Assembly (NCBI GenBank): GCA_022824465.1
Contig: JAJDZV010000008.1
Location: 186,001 to 250,000 of the forward strand
Length of the DNA: 64,000 bases
Origin: Anaerolineae bacterium
Lineage (GTDB): Bacteria > Chloroflexota > Anaerolineae > Aggregatilineales > Phototrophicaceae
Direction of reading: 5' to 3'
The translations under genes were made by a program, and so were the position numbers. Shown here in pieces: positions 44,131 through 53,541 of the stretch; the first letter of the stretch is position 1; each line of letters starts with the position of its first letter. The notes beneath the pieces are model-generated. The model saw nothing but the letters and a program-made list of their open reading frames with translations. It made no database searches and was not told the DNA's origin.

Positions 44131-44159
44131 TTGCGATGCTAAGTAAACTCTGCTAAGAT
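44131..44159 (+). promoter_or_regulatory. Promoter of the histidine-rich membrane protein
   Basis: TTGCGA (44131-44136), 17 bases, TGC-extended TAAGAT (44154-44159). ATG 29 bases downstream with AGGAG. Confidence 0.6.
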
Positions 44160-44187
44160 AGAGAAAGCAGAATTCGCAGGAGACATC

Positions 44188-45336
44188 ATGGCAACCTCGG
44201 CTATTTCACTAGCCCGCGTTGACTCGCGCTCGGATATTGACAAAGGCAGTCTTTGGCTGCGGAACAGGCGCTGGGACCTGTTCTTCATCACGTTAAGCGT
44301 TGTAGTGGTCCCGCTGCCATATCTGATGTATCTCTTTGGCGTAGAGCTTGGCATAGACGATGACGCCAGCCGCAATCTCGTGAACTTCTTCGTGGCGGTG
44401 GCGATTGGCGGTCCGCACATGATGTCGACATTCTTGCGGACTGGGCTTGACGAGCGCTTCAAGGAGCGCAATCCGACCTTGATCCGCTCCTCGATTATTA
44501 TCCCGGTAATCGTCATTTCCCTGGCCTTCTTGAATCTCAGCCTGATGTTGACCTTCTTCTTCTTCTGGGCTTCCTTGCATGTGCTGCATCAAGTCACTTA
44601 TATCGTTGAGCTATACAATCACAAAGAAGCGAAGTTCGTACGCAAGAGCGCGGTGAGCCCGGTCGCCCGATTGATAGACTATGCGATTGTGCTGACCAGT
44701 CTATTCCCGGTGGCGATGTGGAAGATTAGCCAAGGCGCCTTCGAGATCGGCCAGAACGATTTAGGCGAAGCGATACCTGATTTGTTCCAACAGCCTGACA
44801 ATCCCTGGTTCTTCCTAGTGGTGACGGCCATTTTTGGAGCGGCGCTGATTTCATACATTGGCAAGTCGATTTACGAGCGCTATCACGGCATTCTCAATGC
44901 GCCGAAGTTTGTGTTCATTTCGCTGACGGTGATTGTCGCTTTTTTGACGCCGCTGCTGCCCAACCTCGATACGGCGTTTCAGGGCTTGAACACCTGGCAC
45001 TCATTTCAATACCTGGCTATCACGTTTTACATCATCAAGATACGGCAAATGGCGGGCGAGCTGGACCAAGACGCGCCGCTAGTGGCGCGCTTCAGCCGCC
45101 GCACGCCGGACGCGCGCGCGCTATATGCCTTCAGCGCGGCGATGTTGGCCGGCTCGGCGGCGATATTCGTGATGGTCTACGCGCTGGCTGGCATAGTGAA
45201 GCCCGGCATTGACGGAAATACGCACTTTGATATCGCCTATTACACGGCGATTCTATCGTTCCTCTGGATTCACTATTATCACGACCATTTTCTCTTCACC
45301 GACTTTGAAGCGCTGGACGGCGCGTACACGAGTTGA
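44188..45336 (+). CDS. Polytopic membrane protein with conserved-looking histidines
   Basis: 382 residues, about eight hydrophobic segments and a positively charged N-terminus. Histidines sit at membrane edges in short motifs: GGPHMMSTFLR, ASLHVLHQ, NTWHSFQY and HYYHDHFLFTD. Such clusters are seen in membrane di-iron oxygenases and in the Brp/Blh carotene-cleavage family, to which this might be distantly related; I cannot confirm it. AGGAG lies before the ATG. Own promoter. Confidence 0.7.
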   Translation: MATSAISLARVDSRSDIDKGSLWLRNRRWDLFFITLSVVVVPLPYLMYLFGVELGIDDDASRNLVNFFVAVAIGGPHMMSTFLRTGLDERFKERNPTLIRSSIIIPVIVISLAFLNLSLMLTFFFFWASLHVLHQVTYIVELYNHKEAKFVRKSAVSPVARLIDYAIVLTSLFPVAMWKISQGAFEIGQNDLGEAIPDLFQQPDNPWFFLVVTAIFGAALISYIGKSIYERYHGILNAPKFVFISLTVIVAFLTPLLPNLDTAFQGLNTWHSFQYLAITFYIIKIRQMAGELDQDAPLVARFSRRTPDARALYAFSAAMLAGSAAIFVMVYALAGIVKPGIDGNTHFDIAYYTAILSFLWIHYYHDHFLFTDFEALDGAYTS

Positions 45337-45361
45337 CGCCGTGATGTAACGCGCTGGCGAA

Positions 45362-46879
45362 TCAGGGGAATACCTGCCGCACCCATTGCAGCGGGTCGAC
45401 ATTGACGCCGTTGAGCCATACTTCCCAGTGAAGATGCGGTCCGGTGCTTCTGCCAGTTGAGCCAATCGTGCCAATCACCTGGCCTGAAGACACAATTTCG
45501 CCCGCTTGAACCAGTGTTTCTTGTTGATGCGCGTAGAGCGTGTAGACGCCCCAGCCGTGATCGATGACGGTGGTGTTGCCGCGGATGTGCAGTCGGTCGG
45601 CCAGTATGACGCGGCCCTCGGCGGCGGCCAGGACGGACGTGCCGGGCGGACCAGCGAAATCAACGCCGCGATGATAGCGATTGTATTCGCTGCCGTTGTA
45701 AGAGCGCAGCGTGCCGAATACGGCATTCATCGCGGCAGCGGCCGGCAAGCTGAGCGAGTCGCTCCAACTGCGCTCCGGCGTGAAGCCGCTGGTCTGCTCG
45801 ACGAGCAGGGCGATCTCAGCTTCTTCGATGGCTGGCGCGAGAAGCTCGTTGTCGTTGAGCGTGATCGACTGATAGCCGTAACCGCCGCCGATGACCTGCA
45901 AATTGGCGGAGACGGATTCGCTTTCGCCGTTGCGATATCTAAGCTGAAGCTGCAGCGGATAGACTGCTTTGGCGGTGAACATGGGCACGCCGACGAGAAC
46001 GTTGTGTCGCTTGCCGTTGTCCCGCGCGATTACATGCAGATCCTGATTCAGGAATTGCCCGGCGAGTCGGACTGGCTCGTTGGTTAGCAACTCGATGCGC
46101 GCGCTGCGTCCGGTCTCGAGCACCAGGGGATCAATCGTAAAGGAATCGACGACCGCGGGAAGGACTTGCGCCAGGCGCGGCAACTGGATGCCGGGAATGA
46201 TAAGCTTCTGTCCGACGCTTAAGGCATCCGGATTGCGGAGATTGTTGGTATGGACGAGCGCTTCGACGGTCAAGTCATAACGCAGTCCGATCTCAAAAAG
46301 CGTATCACCGCTCGCGACGGTATGCACAAAGGTCGCGCTCATGCTGCCGTTGCGCGCGAAGGAGTGTTGTGAAGCGGCGAGCGAGGGGGACGGCGTGGCG
46401 GTGACGGGCGCGTTGCCGTCCGCTGTCGCTGTTGGTTGGATGGCAATGGGCGTGACTTCCGGTTCGGCGCTGCCAGCGACGATGACTAACTCCTGGCCCA
46501 CGTAAATTGCTTCACCCGATTCGAGGTTGTTCAGCGCGATCAAATCGGCCGCGCTTCGGCTGTAGGCGGCGGCGATGCTCGCCAAGGTTTCGCCGGCGGC
46601 GACAATATGAGTCAGGCGTTGATCCATGCCGTCAGTGGCGAGCGGAATTATCAACCGCTGCCCTACGACGATGCTGTTGCTATCGGTTATGCCGTTGGCG
46701 GCTGCGACCTGCTCGGCGAAGAGGTTGTATTGCAGTGCGATCCGGAACAGGTTTTCACCGCGCTGGACTACGTGCACGGTGAATCTCGCGTCAATCTGCT
46801 CTTGGGCGCGCGACAGCCAGGGCAGCATGCCCGCGCACATCAGCAGTATCGCTAAGACGCTGCGAAAGTGCTTAGTCAA
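45362..46879 (-). CDS. Exported LysM / M23 peptidoglycan endopeptidase
   Basis: 505 residues, starting at a TTG that has GAGGT six bases upstream and overlaps the previous stop (TTGA). A signal peptide (about 1-25) is followed by three LysM domains (about 34-77, 90-133, 184-229) that bind peptidoglycan, a beta-rich middle (240-370) and an M23 domain (about 385-500) with HRGVDFAGP and HLHWEVW intact. Likely cuts peptidoglycan cross-links. Last gene of a three-gene operon. Confidence 0.9.
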   Translation of the reverse strand: MTKHFRSVLAILLMCAGMLPWLSRAQEQIDARFTVHVVQRGENLFRIALQYNLFAEQVAAANGITDSNSIVVGQRLIIPLATDGMDQRLTHIVAAGETLASIAAAYSRSAADLIALNNLESGEAIYVGQELVIVAGSAEPEVTPIAIQPTATADGNAPVTATPSPSLAASQHSFARNGSMSATFVHTVASGDTLFEIGLRYDLTVEALVHTNNLRNPDALSVGQKLIIPGIQLPRLAQVLPAVVDSFTIDPLVLETGRSARIELLTNEPVRLAGQFLNQDLHVIARDNGKRHNVLVGVPMFTAKAVYPLQLQLRYRNGESESVSANLQVIGGGYGYQSITLNDNELLAPAIEEAEIALLVEQTSGFTPERSWSDSLSLPAAAAMNAVFGTLRSYNGSEYNRYHRGVDFAGPPGTSVLAAAEGRVILADRLHIRGNTTVIDHGWGVYTLYAHQQETLVQAGEIVSSGQVIGTIGSTGRSTGPHLHWEVWLNGVNVDPLQWVRQVFP

Positions 46880-47253
46880 GAAACGACCTCGTCAATGCGC
46901 AGTTGATCGCCGATCCGCGCGAGATTCAGAATCTCGGGATTGGCTTCCAGATAATACATTGCCGAAGCCTTGGGCACATGGGCGAATCTCATCGGCTTTG
47001 CCAATCGCATATCCACGACGAACCCTTCGGCATCCAACCAGATGACGCCAATGGCAATGCGAAGTCCGAAGGTGTGAATGGCGGCTGCGAGCCGTCCCGG
47101 GCGCCTGCAAACGAAGAGCGCTCCGTGACCTGGGCTAAGGCTGCGCTGGCAGAGCAGACCGCGCAGACGGGACGAAAAGCCCGCACAAACGCGAGCGCGA
47201 GCTATGATTACTTGACTTGTTCGTAAATTCAGTACAGAGAGATACGAACTCAT
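46876..47253 (-). CDS. DUF192-family protein
   Basis: 125 residues matching DUF192 (RGLLCQRSL, GALFVCRRPGRLAAAIHTFG, VIWLDAEGFVVDMRLAKP). Function of the family is unknown; many members are exported, but here the N-terminus shows no clear signal peptide. It overlaps the upstream LysM gene by four bases (ATGA) and the downstream M23 gene by four bases (TTGA), so the three proteins are translated together. Confidence 0.85.
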   Translation of the reverse strand: MSSYLSVLNLRTSQVIIARARVCAGFSSRLRGLLCQRSLSPGHGALFVCRRPGRLAAAIHTFGLRIAIGVIWLDAEGFVVDMRLAKPMRFAHVPKASAMYYLEANPEILNLARIGDQLRIDEVVS

Positions 47254-49115
47254 CCCGGAATGGTCAACACTTGGCCGACGCTTAATTGGTTGTAATTGGT
47301 GATGCCGTTCAGCTGGGCGAGCTCGACAACGCTAACGCCGTACGCGGCCGCGATGCCGAAAAGGGTATCGCCAAATTGCACCGTGTATGTCGTAGGGACA
47401 GCGGTCGGAAGCGGCGTCGGGGTTGGTACGCTGGTCGGGGTGGCGGTGGGTATCGCCGGGTCGGGCGTGGCAGTAGCGACTGCGGCACTGGGAATCAGCA
47501 GAATCTGTCCGGGGAAGATGCGACTGGGATTCGCGATGCCGTTGAGTTGTGCGATAGCCGCAACGGTTGTGTCATGCTCGGCGGCGATTTCGCTAAGCAA
47601 ATCGCCTGCCTGTACGACATATTCTATGGTTGAACCTATGGAGATAACGGGCACTGGCGTTGCCGTCGGGAAGGGCGTTGCTGTGGGCAGGGGAGTCGGA
47701 GTAGCGGTTGGCGGGACGGGCGTCGGGATTACCAGAATTTGCCCAACATCTATCTGGTGGACATTCGCGATGTTATTTTGCTGCGCCAGCAAGTCCACAG
47801 TTGTGCCATAACGCCCGGCGATTGTCTCCAGCGTGTCGCCCGGCAGGACCTGGTAGGTGACTGGCGTAGGCGTAGGCGATGGCGTCGATGTGAACGTCGG
47901 TGTAATCGTTGGCGTATTGGTTGGCGTGGCCGTCGGCTGGTCGGCGACTATCGAATCGTCGGTTTCGGGCAAGTTGATCGGTATGATCAGCCGCTGACCG
48001 ATGGCGATCAGGTTGGCGGCATTCAAGCCATTGGCACGATTGATCGCAGCGACAGTACTGCCGTATTCGATCGCCAGCGCGCTGACGGTATCGCCCGCGA
48101 CCACTACATGCACGACGGTTTCGGGAAACTCGTCGCTAATCGGTGTGTCGCCGCTATCTGTCGCGGTCGCACTGGGCGTGGCCGTAGGCGTCGCGGATGC
48201 GGTCGGCGTTGGGCTTGGCGCCATAGTCGGCGTCATGGTAGGGGTGTCGGTCGGTGTTTCCGTGGCGGTCGGCGTCGGGGATGGCTGCTCGTCTCGTTCC
48301 GGGTCGGTCGAACCCCGGGTGTCTCTTTGGAGGCGTTCCACAGTGGCAGTCGCAGTGGGTGTGGCGCTTGCCGTTTCTGTGGCGGTGGCCGTATTGTCGC
48401 CGCTAGTACCGGAGAGATCGGTATTCGTTTCTGATGTAGGCGTTGCATCGACGACCGCGCCGCCGGCCGATTCCAGCACAGCGTCATCGAGATAGATATA
48501 GTTGTTGGCGCGCGGCTCGCCCACGGTGGATTCTACGAAGACGGTGATGGTCGAGCTTTCGGCGGTGGCGATAACCGCATATTGGCGATAGGCGTCATAG
48601 AAGAATGTCGCCGCGGTTGACCAGACGATGTCTTCGCTTTCGCCGTCGGTCCCGCCGTTGGGGTCGATGCCGACGCGAACCACGACATCGCCGGGGTCTT
48701 CGCTGACATCGGCGTCTTCAAAGCTCGAAGACCAAACGTAGGCATAAATGCTGAAGCGATATGTCGCGCCGCTGGTTAAAGAATCCACTTCCTGGTAAAT
48801 GCCGCCTTGATGGGTTGCGAAAAGAGTGAAGAACTTCTGCGCGCTGCCGGCTTCATCGAGGCGTATTCGGTCGGTCTCTTCATCGTAGTTAGGATCGTGA
48901 TTGGCAAAGGAAGGACTGGAATCGGACGCCGGGACATGCCAAGGCGTCCATCCTGCAGCGACATTGCGCGGTTCGGCGCCATCCAAAACGCTGAAGTCGC
49001 CTTCAAAGTCGCCATTCTCCAGCAGGTTCGCGGTGGTATCTTCTTCTTGGCCAAACGCCACAATAAGCGAAACAAGTATGATTGCGATGTAAAACGCCGC
49101 CACTCTTGCTTTCAT
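47250..49115 (-). CDS. Exported protein with carbohydrate-binding-like domain and four LysM domains
   Basis: 621 residues with a signal peptide (about 1-23). The N-terminal beta-sandwich (about 28-215) begins NLLENGDFEGDFSV, as in CBM4/9-like domains. Long Thr-Pro-rich linkers (about 225-325, 378-408 and 458-485) separate four LysM domains (about 330-375, 410-455, 490-535, 573-620), each with the GDT-I/V-IA core. No enzyme domain, so it is probably a cell-wall-binding protein. Linkers are low-complexity DNA. First gene of the operon; promoter at 49168-49196. Confidence 0.9.
   Translation of the reverse strand: MKARVAAFYIAIILVSLIVAFGQEEDTTANLLENGDFEGDFSVLDGAEPRNVAAGWTPWHVPASDSSPSFANHDPNYDEETDRIRLDEAGSAQKFFTLFATHQGGIYQEVDSLTSGATYRFSIYAYVWSSSFEDADVSEDPGDVVVRVGIDPNGGTDGESEDIVWSTAATFFYDAYRQYAVIATAESSTITVFVESTVGEPRANNYIYLDDAVLESAGGAVVDATPTSETNTDLSGTSGDNTATATETASATPTATATVERLQRDTRGSTDPERDEQPSPTPTATETPTDTPTMTPTMAPSPTPTASATPTATPSATATDSGDTPISDEFPETVVHVVVAGDTVSALAIEYGSTVAAINRANGLNAANLIAIGQRLIIPINLPETDDSIVADQPTATPTNTPTITPTFTSTPSPTPTPVTYQVLPGDTLETIAGRYGTTVDLLAQQNNIANVHQIDVGQILVIPTPVPPTATPTPLPTATPFPTATPVPVISIGSTIEYVVQAGDLLSEIAAEHDTTVAAIAQLNGIANPSRIFPGQILLIPSAAVATATPDPAIPTATPTSVPTPTPLPTAVPTTYTVQFGDTLFGIAAAYGVSVVELAQLNGITNYNQLSVGQVLTIPG
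48164..48293 (-). repeat. Low-complexity DNA coding for the Thr-Pro linker
   Basis: Repeated GGCGTnGG-type triplets, coding for Thr-Pro-Thr-Ala runs; similar short tracts lie at about 47400-47480, 47660-47730 and 47860-47945 inside the same gene. These could expand or contract by replication slippage. Confidence 0.7.
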
Positions 49116-49167
49116 TATCTGCCCCCAGCCGTCGATTGCGTGGCTAAGCTCCTAGACCCTGCCACCT

Positions 49168-49196
49168 AGTGTACTCAAATTCGATTGTGCGCACAA
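49168..49196 (-). promoter_or_regulatory. Promoter of the LysM-DUF192-M23 operon
   Basis: Minus strand: TTGTGC (49196-49191), 17 bases, TACACT (49173-49168). The start at 49115 has GGGGG nearby. Confidence 0.5.
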
Positions 49197-49493
49197 AGCC
49201 ATATGACGCCGATTGCGAATGAGCGATTGTCACTTGAGATTGTGAGAAGCATGGCGTAACCTAGCGCGGCCGGTCATGGCGATTGCGCCATAGGTATTGA
49301 GGCGCATCGTTTCCCTATCGCTGGACAGCGGGTTGAACGATCCGGCTAATCAGAGTTGGTCGAAGGCGAATCAGCATTTTGTTGCGCGAGCGCTTTGCAA
49401 CAGGCGATGCGCAATGAAGACGCAACGGCGCTAAGAAGGCGCGCGTCGCAGCGGTGGGACAGGGACCAGCGAAATAGACGGAGGGCAGCGGCA
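49197..49493. other. Noncoding stretch before sucC
   Basis: No gene seen in the remainder of this 378-base gap (49116-49493). A perfect six-base-pair hairpin ATGGCG-ATTG-CGCCAT lies at 49276-49291 without a T-run. No convincing sucC promoter could be picked. Confidence 0.5.
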
Positions 49494-50654
49494 TTGAAGT
49501 TGCATGAATATCAGTCCAAGTTTCTCTTCCGGGAATATAGCATCCCGATTCCGCAAGGCAAAGTGGCGACGACGCCCGAGGAGGCGCAGGCTATTGCGGC
49601 CGAGATTGGCGGCGTCGTGGTGGTGAAGGCGCAGGTGCATGTCGGCGGACGCGGCAAGGCTGGCGGCGTCAGGGTCGCGCAGAATGCGGAACAAGCCCGG
49701 CATCATGCCGCCAACATACTGGGAATGGATATTAAGGGCTTGACGGTAGGCAAGGTGCTGATTGACCCCGGCGCCGATATACGTCAAGAGATTTACCTGG
49801 CTATCACCAACGATCGTGGCGCGTCGATGCCGCTGGTTATGGCGTCGATGGAAGGCGGGATGGACATTGAAGAGCTCAACCGCGAACGCCCGGAGGCGAT
49901 TGTTCGCGAGCATGTTGATCCTATTATGGGATTGCAGGACTACCAAATGACATACATCGCCAGCGCGATGGGCCTGCCGCGGGAGAACTGGCGCGATTTC
50001 GGCAAGATTCTGCGGAGCCTTTACGAATGCTATATCAAGAGCGACGCCGAATTAGCCGAGATCAATCCATTGGTCATCACCGGCGGCGGCGAGCTGGTTG
50101 CGGTCGATGGCAAGGTGATCATAGATGAAAACGCGCTATTTCGTCAGCGGGCTTTGAGCGCGGATCGCGATACCAGCGACGAACCCGAATCCGAGCGCCA
50201 GGCGCGCGAAGCCGGCATCACCTATATCAAGCTTGATGGTCAAATCGGCTGCATGGTAAATGGCGCCGGACTGGCGATGACGACGATGGACATGACCAAG
50301 CTCTACGGCGATGCTGACGGTATTGGACCGGCAAACTTCCTCGACATCGGCGGCGGCGCTACGCCCGAGCAAGTCGCGGCGGCGCTGCGCATTATTCTTT
50401 CCGATGATAATGTGCGCTGCGTGCTCTTCAATATCTTCGGCGGGATCACGCGCTGCGATGAGGTCGCCAATGGCATACTGACCGCGTACAACGAGGTCAA
50501 CCCGGATGTGCCGATGGTCATCCGCCTGCAAGGCACAAACGCCGCCGAAGGCAACCGCATCATCAGCCAGGCTCGGCTGCCCAATCTACTATCGGCGGAA
50601 ACCTTGACAGAAGCAGCTCAACTCGCTGTTGCCGCCGTAAAGAAGGGGGCATAA
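49494..50654 (+). CDS. sucC: Succinyl-CoA synthetase (ADP-forming) beta subunit
   Basis: TCA-cycle enzyme. I start at the TTG at 49494, with GGAGGG eight bases upstream; the first residues then read [14 protein letters not shown] as in all SucC, and the length of 386 is normal. A frame further upstream is not homologous. ATP-grasp region [29 protein letters not shown] and the [14 protein letters not shown] strand are intact. sucD follows one base after the stop. Confidence 0.96.
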   Translation: MKLHEYQSKFLFREYSIPIPQGKVATTPEEAQAIAAEIGGVVVVKAQVHVGGRGKAGGVRVAQNAEQARHHAANILGMDIKGLTVGKVLIDPGADIRQEIYLAITNDRGASMPLVMASMEGGMDIEELNRERPEAIVREHVDPIMGLQDYQMTYIASAMGLPRENWRDFGKILRSLYECYIKSDAELAEINPLVITGGGELVAVDGKVIIDENALFRQRALSADRDTSDEPESERQAREAGITYIKLDGQIGCMVNGAGLAMTTMDMTKLYGDADGIGPANFLDIGGGATPEQVAAALRIILSDDNVRCVLFNIFGGITRCDEVANGILTAYNEVNPDVPMVIRLQGTNAAEGNRIISQARLPNLLSAETLTEAAQLAVAAVKKGA

Positions 50655-50655
50655 G

Positions 50656-51513
50656 ATGGCGATTCTCATTGACAAGAGCGCCCGGGTGGTGGTGCAGGGA
50701 ATAACGGGCAGGCAAGGCGGCTTTCACGCCAAGTTGATGATGGAGTACGGCACGGATGTGGTCGGCGGCGTCACGCCAGGGAAAGGCGGCGAATGGTTCG
50801 AGGGCAAGCCTGTCTTTGACACGATGCGTCGAGCGGTCGAGACGACGAACGCCGATGTCAGTTTGGTGACAGTGCCGGCGCGCTTCGCCGCCGATGCCAT
50901 CATGGAAGCGGCTGACGCTGGCATCCGCCTGGTAATCTGCCTTACCGAGCACATCCCGGTCGCCGACATGATGAAGGTGGTCGCCTTTTGTCGCCGGCGC
51001 GGCGCCCGTCTGCTGGGACCCAACTGTCCGGGCGTCATGACGCCGGGACAAGCCAAGGTCGGCATCATCCCGGCGATGGTCGCCAGTGCGGGCAATGTCG
51101 GGGTGGTTTCCAAGAGCGGGACGCTTACGTATGAAGTTGGCTTCGCCATGAAGAATGCCGGCATTGGCATATCGACGATCGTCGGGATCGGCGGCGACCC
51201 GGTAATCGGCACGACATTCGTCGAGGTGCTGGAGATGTTTGAGGACGATCCGGAAACTGAGAAGGTCGCGCTGCTCGGCGAGATCGGCGGCAGCGCCGAA
51301 ATTGTCGCGGCTGATTATATAAAGAACGCCATGACCAAGCCGGTGGCGGCCTTCATCGCTGGCCGCAGCGCGCCGCCGGGCAAACGCATGGGGCACGCTG
51401 GCGCAATCGTCGATGGGGGAGAAGGCTCCGCGGAAGAGAAGATCGTGGCGCTGGAAGCGGCCGGCGCGCGCGTCGCCGCCAACCCCGAAGAGATACCCGG
51501 TTTGCTCGCCTAG
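50656..51513 (+). CDS. sucD: Succinyl-CoA synthetase alpha subunit
   Basis: 285 residues. CoA-binding start [19 protein letters not shown] and the phosphorylated histidine in [18 protein letters not shown] are intact. Forms the enzyme with SucC; the two genes are separated by one base. Converges with the thymidine kinase gene. Confidence 0.97.
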   Translation: MAILIDKSARVVVQGITGRQGGFHAKLMMEYGTDVVGGVTPGKGGEWFEGKPVFDTMRRAVETTNADVSLVTVPARFAADAIMEAADAGIRLVICLTEHIPVADMMKVVAFCRRRGARLLGPNCPGVMTPGQAKVGIIPAMVASAGNVGVVSKSGTLTYEVGFAMKNAGIGISTIVGIGGDPVIGTTFVEVLEMFEDDPETEKVALLGEIGGSAEIVAADYIKNAMTKPVAAFIAGRSAPPGKRMGHAGAIVDGGEGSAEEKIVALEAAGARVAANPEEIPGLLA

Positions 51514-51526
51514 TTAGTCAATTGCG

Positions 51527-52111
51527 CTAGTCGCTATTCGCGGGCAGAATCTGATGATGGCGCCGGCATCGCGCCTCATAAGACTCTTGGGCGCCGACCA
51601 GAATGATGGGATCGTCGTAAGCGGCCGGCTCGCCATCGACCAGACGCTGCGTACGGCTGGCAGGCCCGCCGCAGACGACGCAAATTGCGTGCAGCTTTAC
51701 CACTTCTTCCGCGATGCTTAGCAGGTCTGGCATAGCGCCGAATGGTTCGCCGCGAAAGTCGGTATCCAAGCCAGCGATGATCACGCGCAAGTTCAGTTCG
51801 TCGACCAGGCGTTGCACGACATCAATGATCTTCGCGTCAAAGAATTGCGCTTCGTCGATGGCGACTACGGTTGTCTCGCCGTTGGCAAGATCAAAAATGT
51901 CTGCGGCCGCGCCAACCGCCACCGCTTCGACTGATTGTCCGGTGTGGCTGGTGATGTTCTGAATGCCATAGCGATCGTCGATCTTGGGCTTGAAGACCTT
52001 GACCCTTTGCCGCGCGATAATGGCGCGCCGCACTCGGCGGATGAGTTCCTCGGTCTTGCCACAGAACATGCTGCCGCAGATGACTTCAATCCGGCCCGAC
52101 TCGTGCTTCAT
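51527..52111 (-). CDS. tdk: Thymidine kinase (TK1 type)
   Basis: Phosphorylates thymidine for salvage. 194 residues: P-loop [18 protein letters not shown], and the zinc-binding CVVCGG with a later C-RRHH are all present. It is the last gene of the ribosomal-protein group on the minus strand; a 127-base spacer separates it from the bL31 fusion gene. Confidence 0.95.
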   Translation of the reverse strand: MKHESGRIEVICGSMFCGKTEELIRRVRRAIIARQRVKVFKPKIDDRYGIQNITSHTGQSVEAVAVGAAADIFDLANGETTVVAIDEAQFFDAKIIDVVQRLVDELNLRVIIAGLDTDFRGEPFGAMPDLLSIAEEVVKLHAICVVCGGPASRTQRLVDGEPAAYDDPIILVGAQESYEARCRRHHQILPANSD

Positions 52112-52238
52112 TTGCGCGCTCCTGCAGGTACAGAGTCGCTTGCCGCCCGGGAGCGGCGCATGGATGCAAAAGGGCCGAGTAGCGCAGACGTACAGTCATA
52201 GTTAAGGCATGACTAACGGGAGTAGCGCGCCAGTGGCG

Positions 52239-52697
52239 TTAGCTGGTCAGTTCGTAGCCTCGGCTGCGGAGCGTCTTCTTCATGTCGCTGACGACCTTGC
52301 GCCCGATCCCCTGTATTGCCAGGATGCTGTTTTCGTCGTCTTCATCGCCGAGGCGATCAAGCACATCGCCCACAAGCTTGATGCCATTATCTTCCAGGAT
52401 ACTGACGTATCGAACGCCGATTTCCAATTCGGTAATTGGCAGGTCGAGCGGTGTGCGTTCTTCTGTGTTGCGCTGAAGCGTGGAGCGGATCTCGTCGCGC
52501 TGCTGCAAGCGCTTCATGAACTTATCGACTCGACCCTCAGTGTCGACAATGCGCTGTTCGCCGGTGTAAAAGGGATGGCAATTAGAGCAGATTTCCACAG
52601 CCAGCGATTCTACGGTGGAGCCGGTCGTCCAGGTCGTGCCACAGGTCATGCAACGCACGGGCGTTTGATGCCATGCGGGATGAATCCCCTGTTTCAT
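52239..52697 (-). CDS. rpmE: Ribosomal protein bL31 fused to an RNAP-alpha-CTD-like domain
   Basis: 152 residues, twice the usual bL31 length. Residues 1-65 are standard zinc-form bL31: [11 protein letters not shown]16-x2-C19, C37-x2-C40, [24 protein letters not shown] charged linker (66-83) leads to residues 85-150, which read [25 protein letters not shown], and [23 protein letters not shown]. This lines up with the RNA polymerase alpha C-terminal domain (the ELELSVR, IxxVGDL, NLGKKSLxEIKxxLxxxGLxL pattern) through its helix-hairpin-helix. Fused in one frame, with no sign of frameshift. bL31 sits outside the ribosome; the added domain could bind RNA, DNA or a partner. Family call sure, role of tail open. 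Confidence 0.9.
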   Translation of the reverse strand: MKQGIHPAWHQTPVRCMTCGTTWTTGSTVESLAVEICSNCHPFYTGEQRIVDTEGRVDKFMKRLQQRDEIRSTLQRNTEERTPLDLPITELEIGVRYVSILEDNGIKLVGDVLDRLGDEDDENSILAIQGIGRKVVSDMKKTLRSRGYELTS

Positions 52698-52755
52698 AGT
52701 AGCCTCCGCGCATTTGCGGCTCTCGCGAGTACCGCAAATGACTAGTTCGATCTAT

Positions 52756-53043
52756 TCACTCGATGGATTGTCCGGTTTTTGCGTGGGTAGCGTAAACCGA
52801 GATACGCTTTTGGCCTCGGCGACCGCGCATCTTTTCGAAAGTCACGAAACCGGGGCGGGTGGCGAAGATGGTGTAGTCTTTGCCCATGCCGACGCCTTCG
52901 CCGGGGTGAAACTTGCTGCCGCGCTGCCGCACGATGATATTGCCCGCGATCACAAACTCACCGCCATAGTTCTTCACGCCCAAGCGTTTGGAGTTGCTAT
53001 CACGCCCGTTGCTGGATGAACCGCCGCCTTTTTTGTGAGCCAT
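52756..53043 (-). CDS. rpmA: Ribosomal protein bL27
   Basis: 95 residues beginning [28 protein letters not shown], the typical bL27 start whose N-terminus reaches the peptidyl-transferase centre. No leader peptide of the type cleaved in Firmicutes. The body ([23 protein letters not shown]) is normal; the C-terminal part is somewhat extended. Follows rplU by 17 bases. Confidence 0.97.
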   Translation of the reverse strand: MAHKKGGGSSSNGRDSNSKRLGVKNYGGEFVIAGNIIVRQRGSKFHPGEGVGMGKDYTIFATRPGFVTFEKMRGRRGQKRISVYATHAKTGQSIE

Positions 53044-53060
53044 AGCTGATTGCCTCCGCT

Positions 53061-53372
53061 CTAGACTGAGATGCCGTCAATGCGCAGCCGCGTGTGATAC
53101 TGGCGATGCCCTTGCTTGCGGCGATAACTGGTGCGTTGACGGTACTTGTAGACAATGATCTTCTTTCCCCGAAACTGCTCGACCACGGTCGCGCTCACGG
53201 TCGCGCCGTCAATCGTCGGCTGCCCAATCGTTGCGACGTCGCCGTTGACGACCAAGAGCACATCCGAGATGTCAAGCGAGTCGCCGACCTCGTTGGGCAA
53301 GCGGTCGACGTCAATCGTCGCGCCTACTTCAGCCCGGTATTGCTTGCCGCCGCTACGGATGATTGCGTACAT
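53061..53372 (-). CDS. rplU: Ribosomal protein bL21
   Basis: 103 residues: [46 protein letters not shown]. First gene of rplU-rpmA-rpmE. A leader of about 110 bases lies between the promoter (53489-53518) and the ATG and could carry an autoregulatory structure; I could not define it. Confidence 0.97.
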   Translation of the reverse strand: MYAIIRSGGKQYRAEVGATIDVDRLPNEVGDSLDISDVLLVVNGDVATIGQPTIDGATVSATVVEQFRGKKIIVYKYRQRTSYRRKQGHRQYHTRLRIDGISV

Positions 53373-53488
53373 AAGGATTCTCCCAACCTTCGCTTGTCAT
53401 CTCCGCGCCGGAGGCCGATCAGGGCTCCGCAAACGGGGAAAATTGGTCATACAACAAAAGCCCCACAATTGTCGGCAGGGCAAGTGGC

Positions 53489-53518
53489 ATTGTAAATGAC
53501 GTTTCCAATGCCAGTCAA
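53489..53518 (-). promoter_or_regulatory. Promoter of rplU-rpmA-rpmE
   Basis: Minus strand: TTGACT (53518-53513), 18 bases, TACAAT (53494-53489). Followed by a leader of about 110 bases. Confidence 0.65.
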
Positions 53519-53541
53519 GCGCGAATATGACGACTGGGCGC

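Noticed and set aside
47400-48293. Repeated GT-rich tracts considered as CRISPR or tandem repeats
   Set aside because: They are in-frame codons for Thr-Pro linkers, not spaced identical repeats.
49276-49291. Hairpin before sucC as terminator
   Set aside because: No T-run after the stem.
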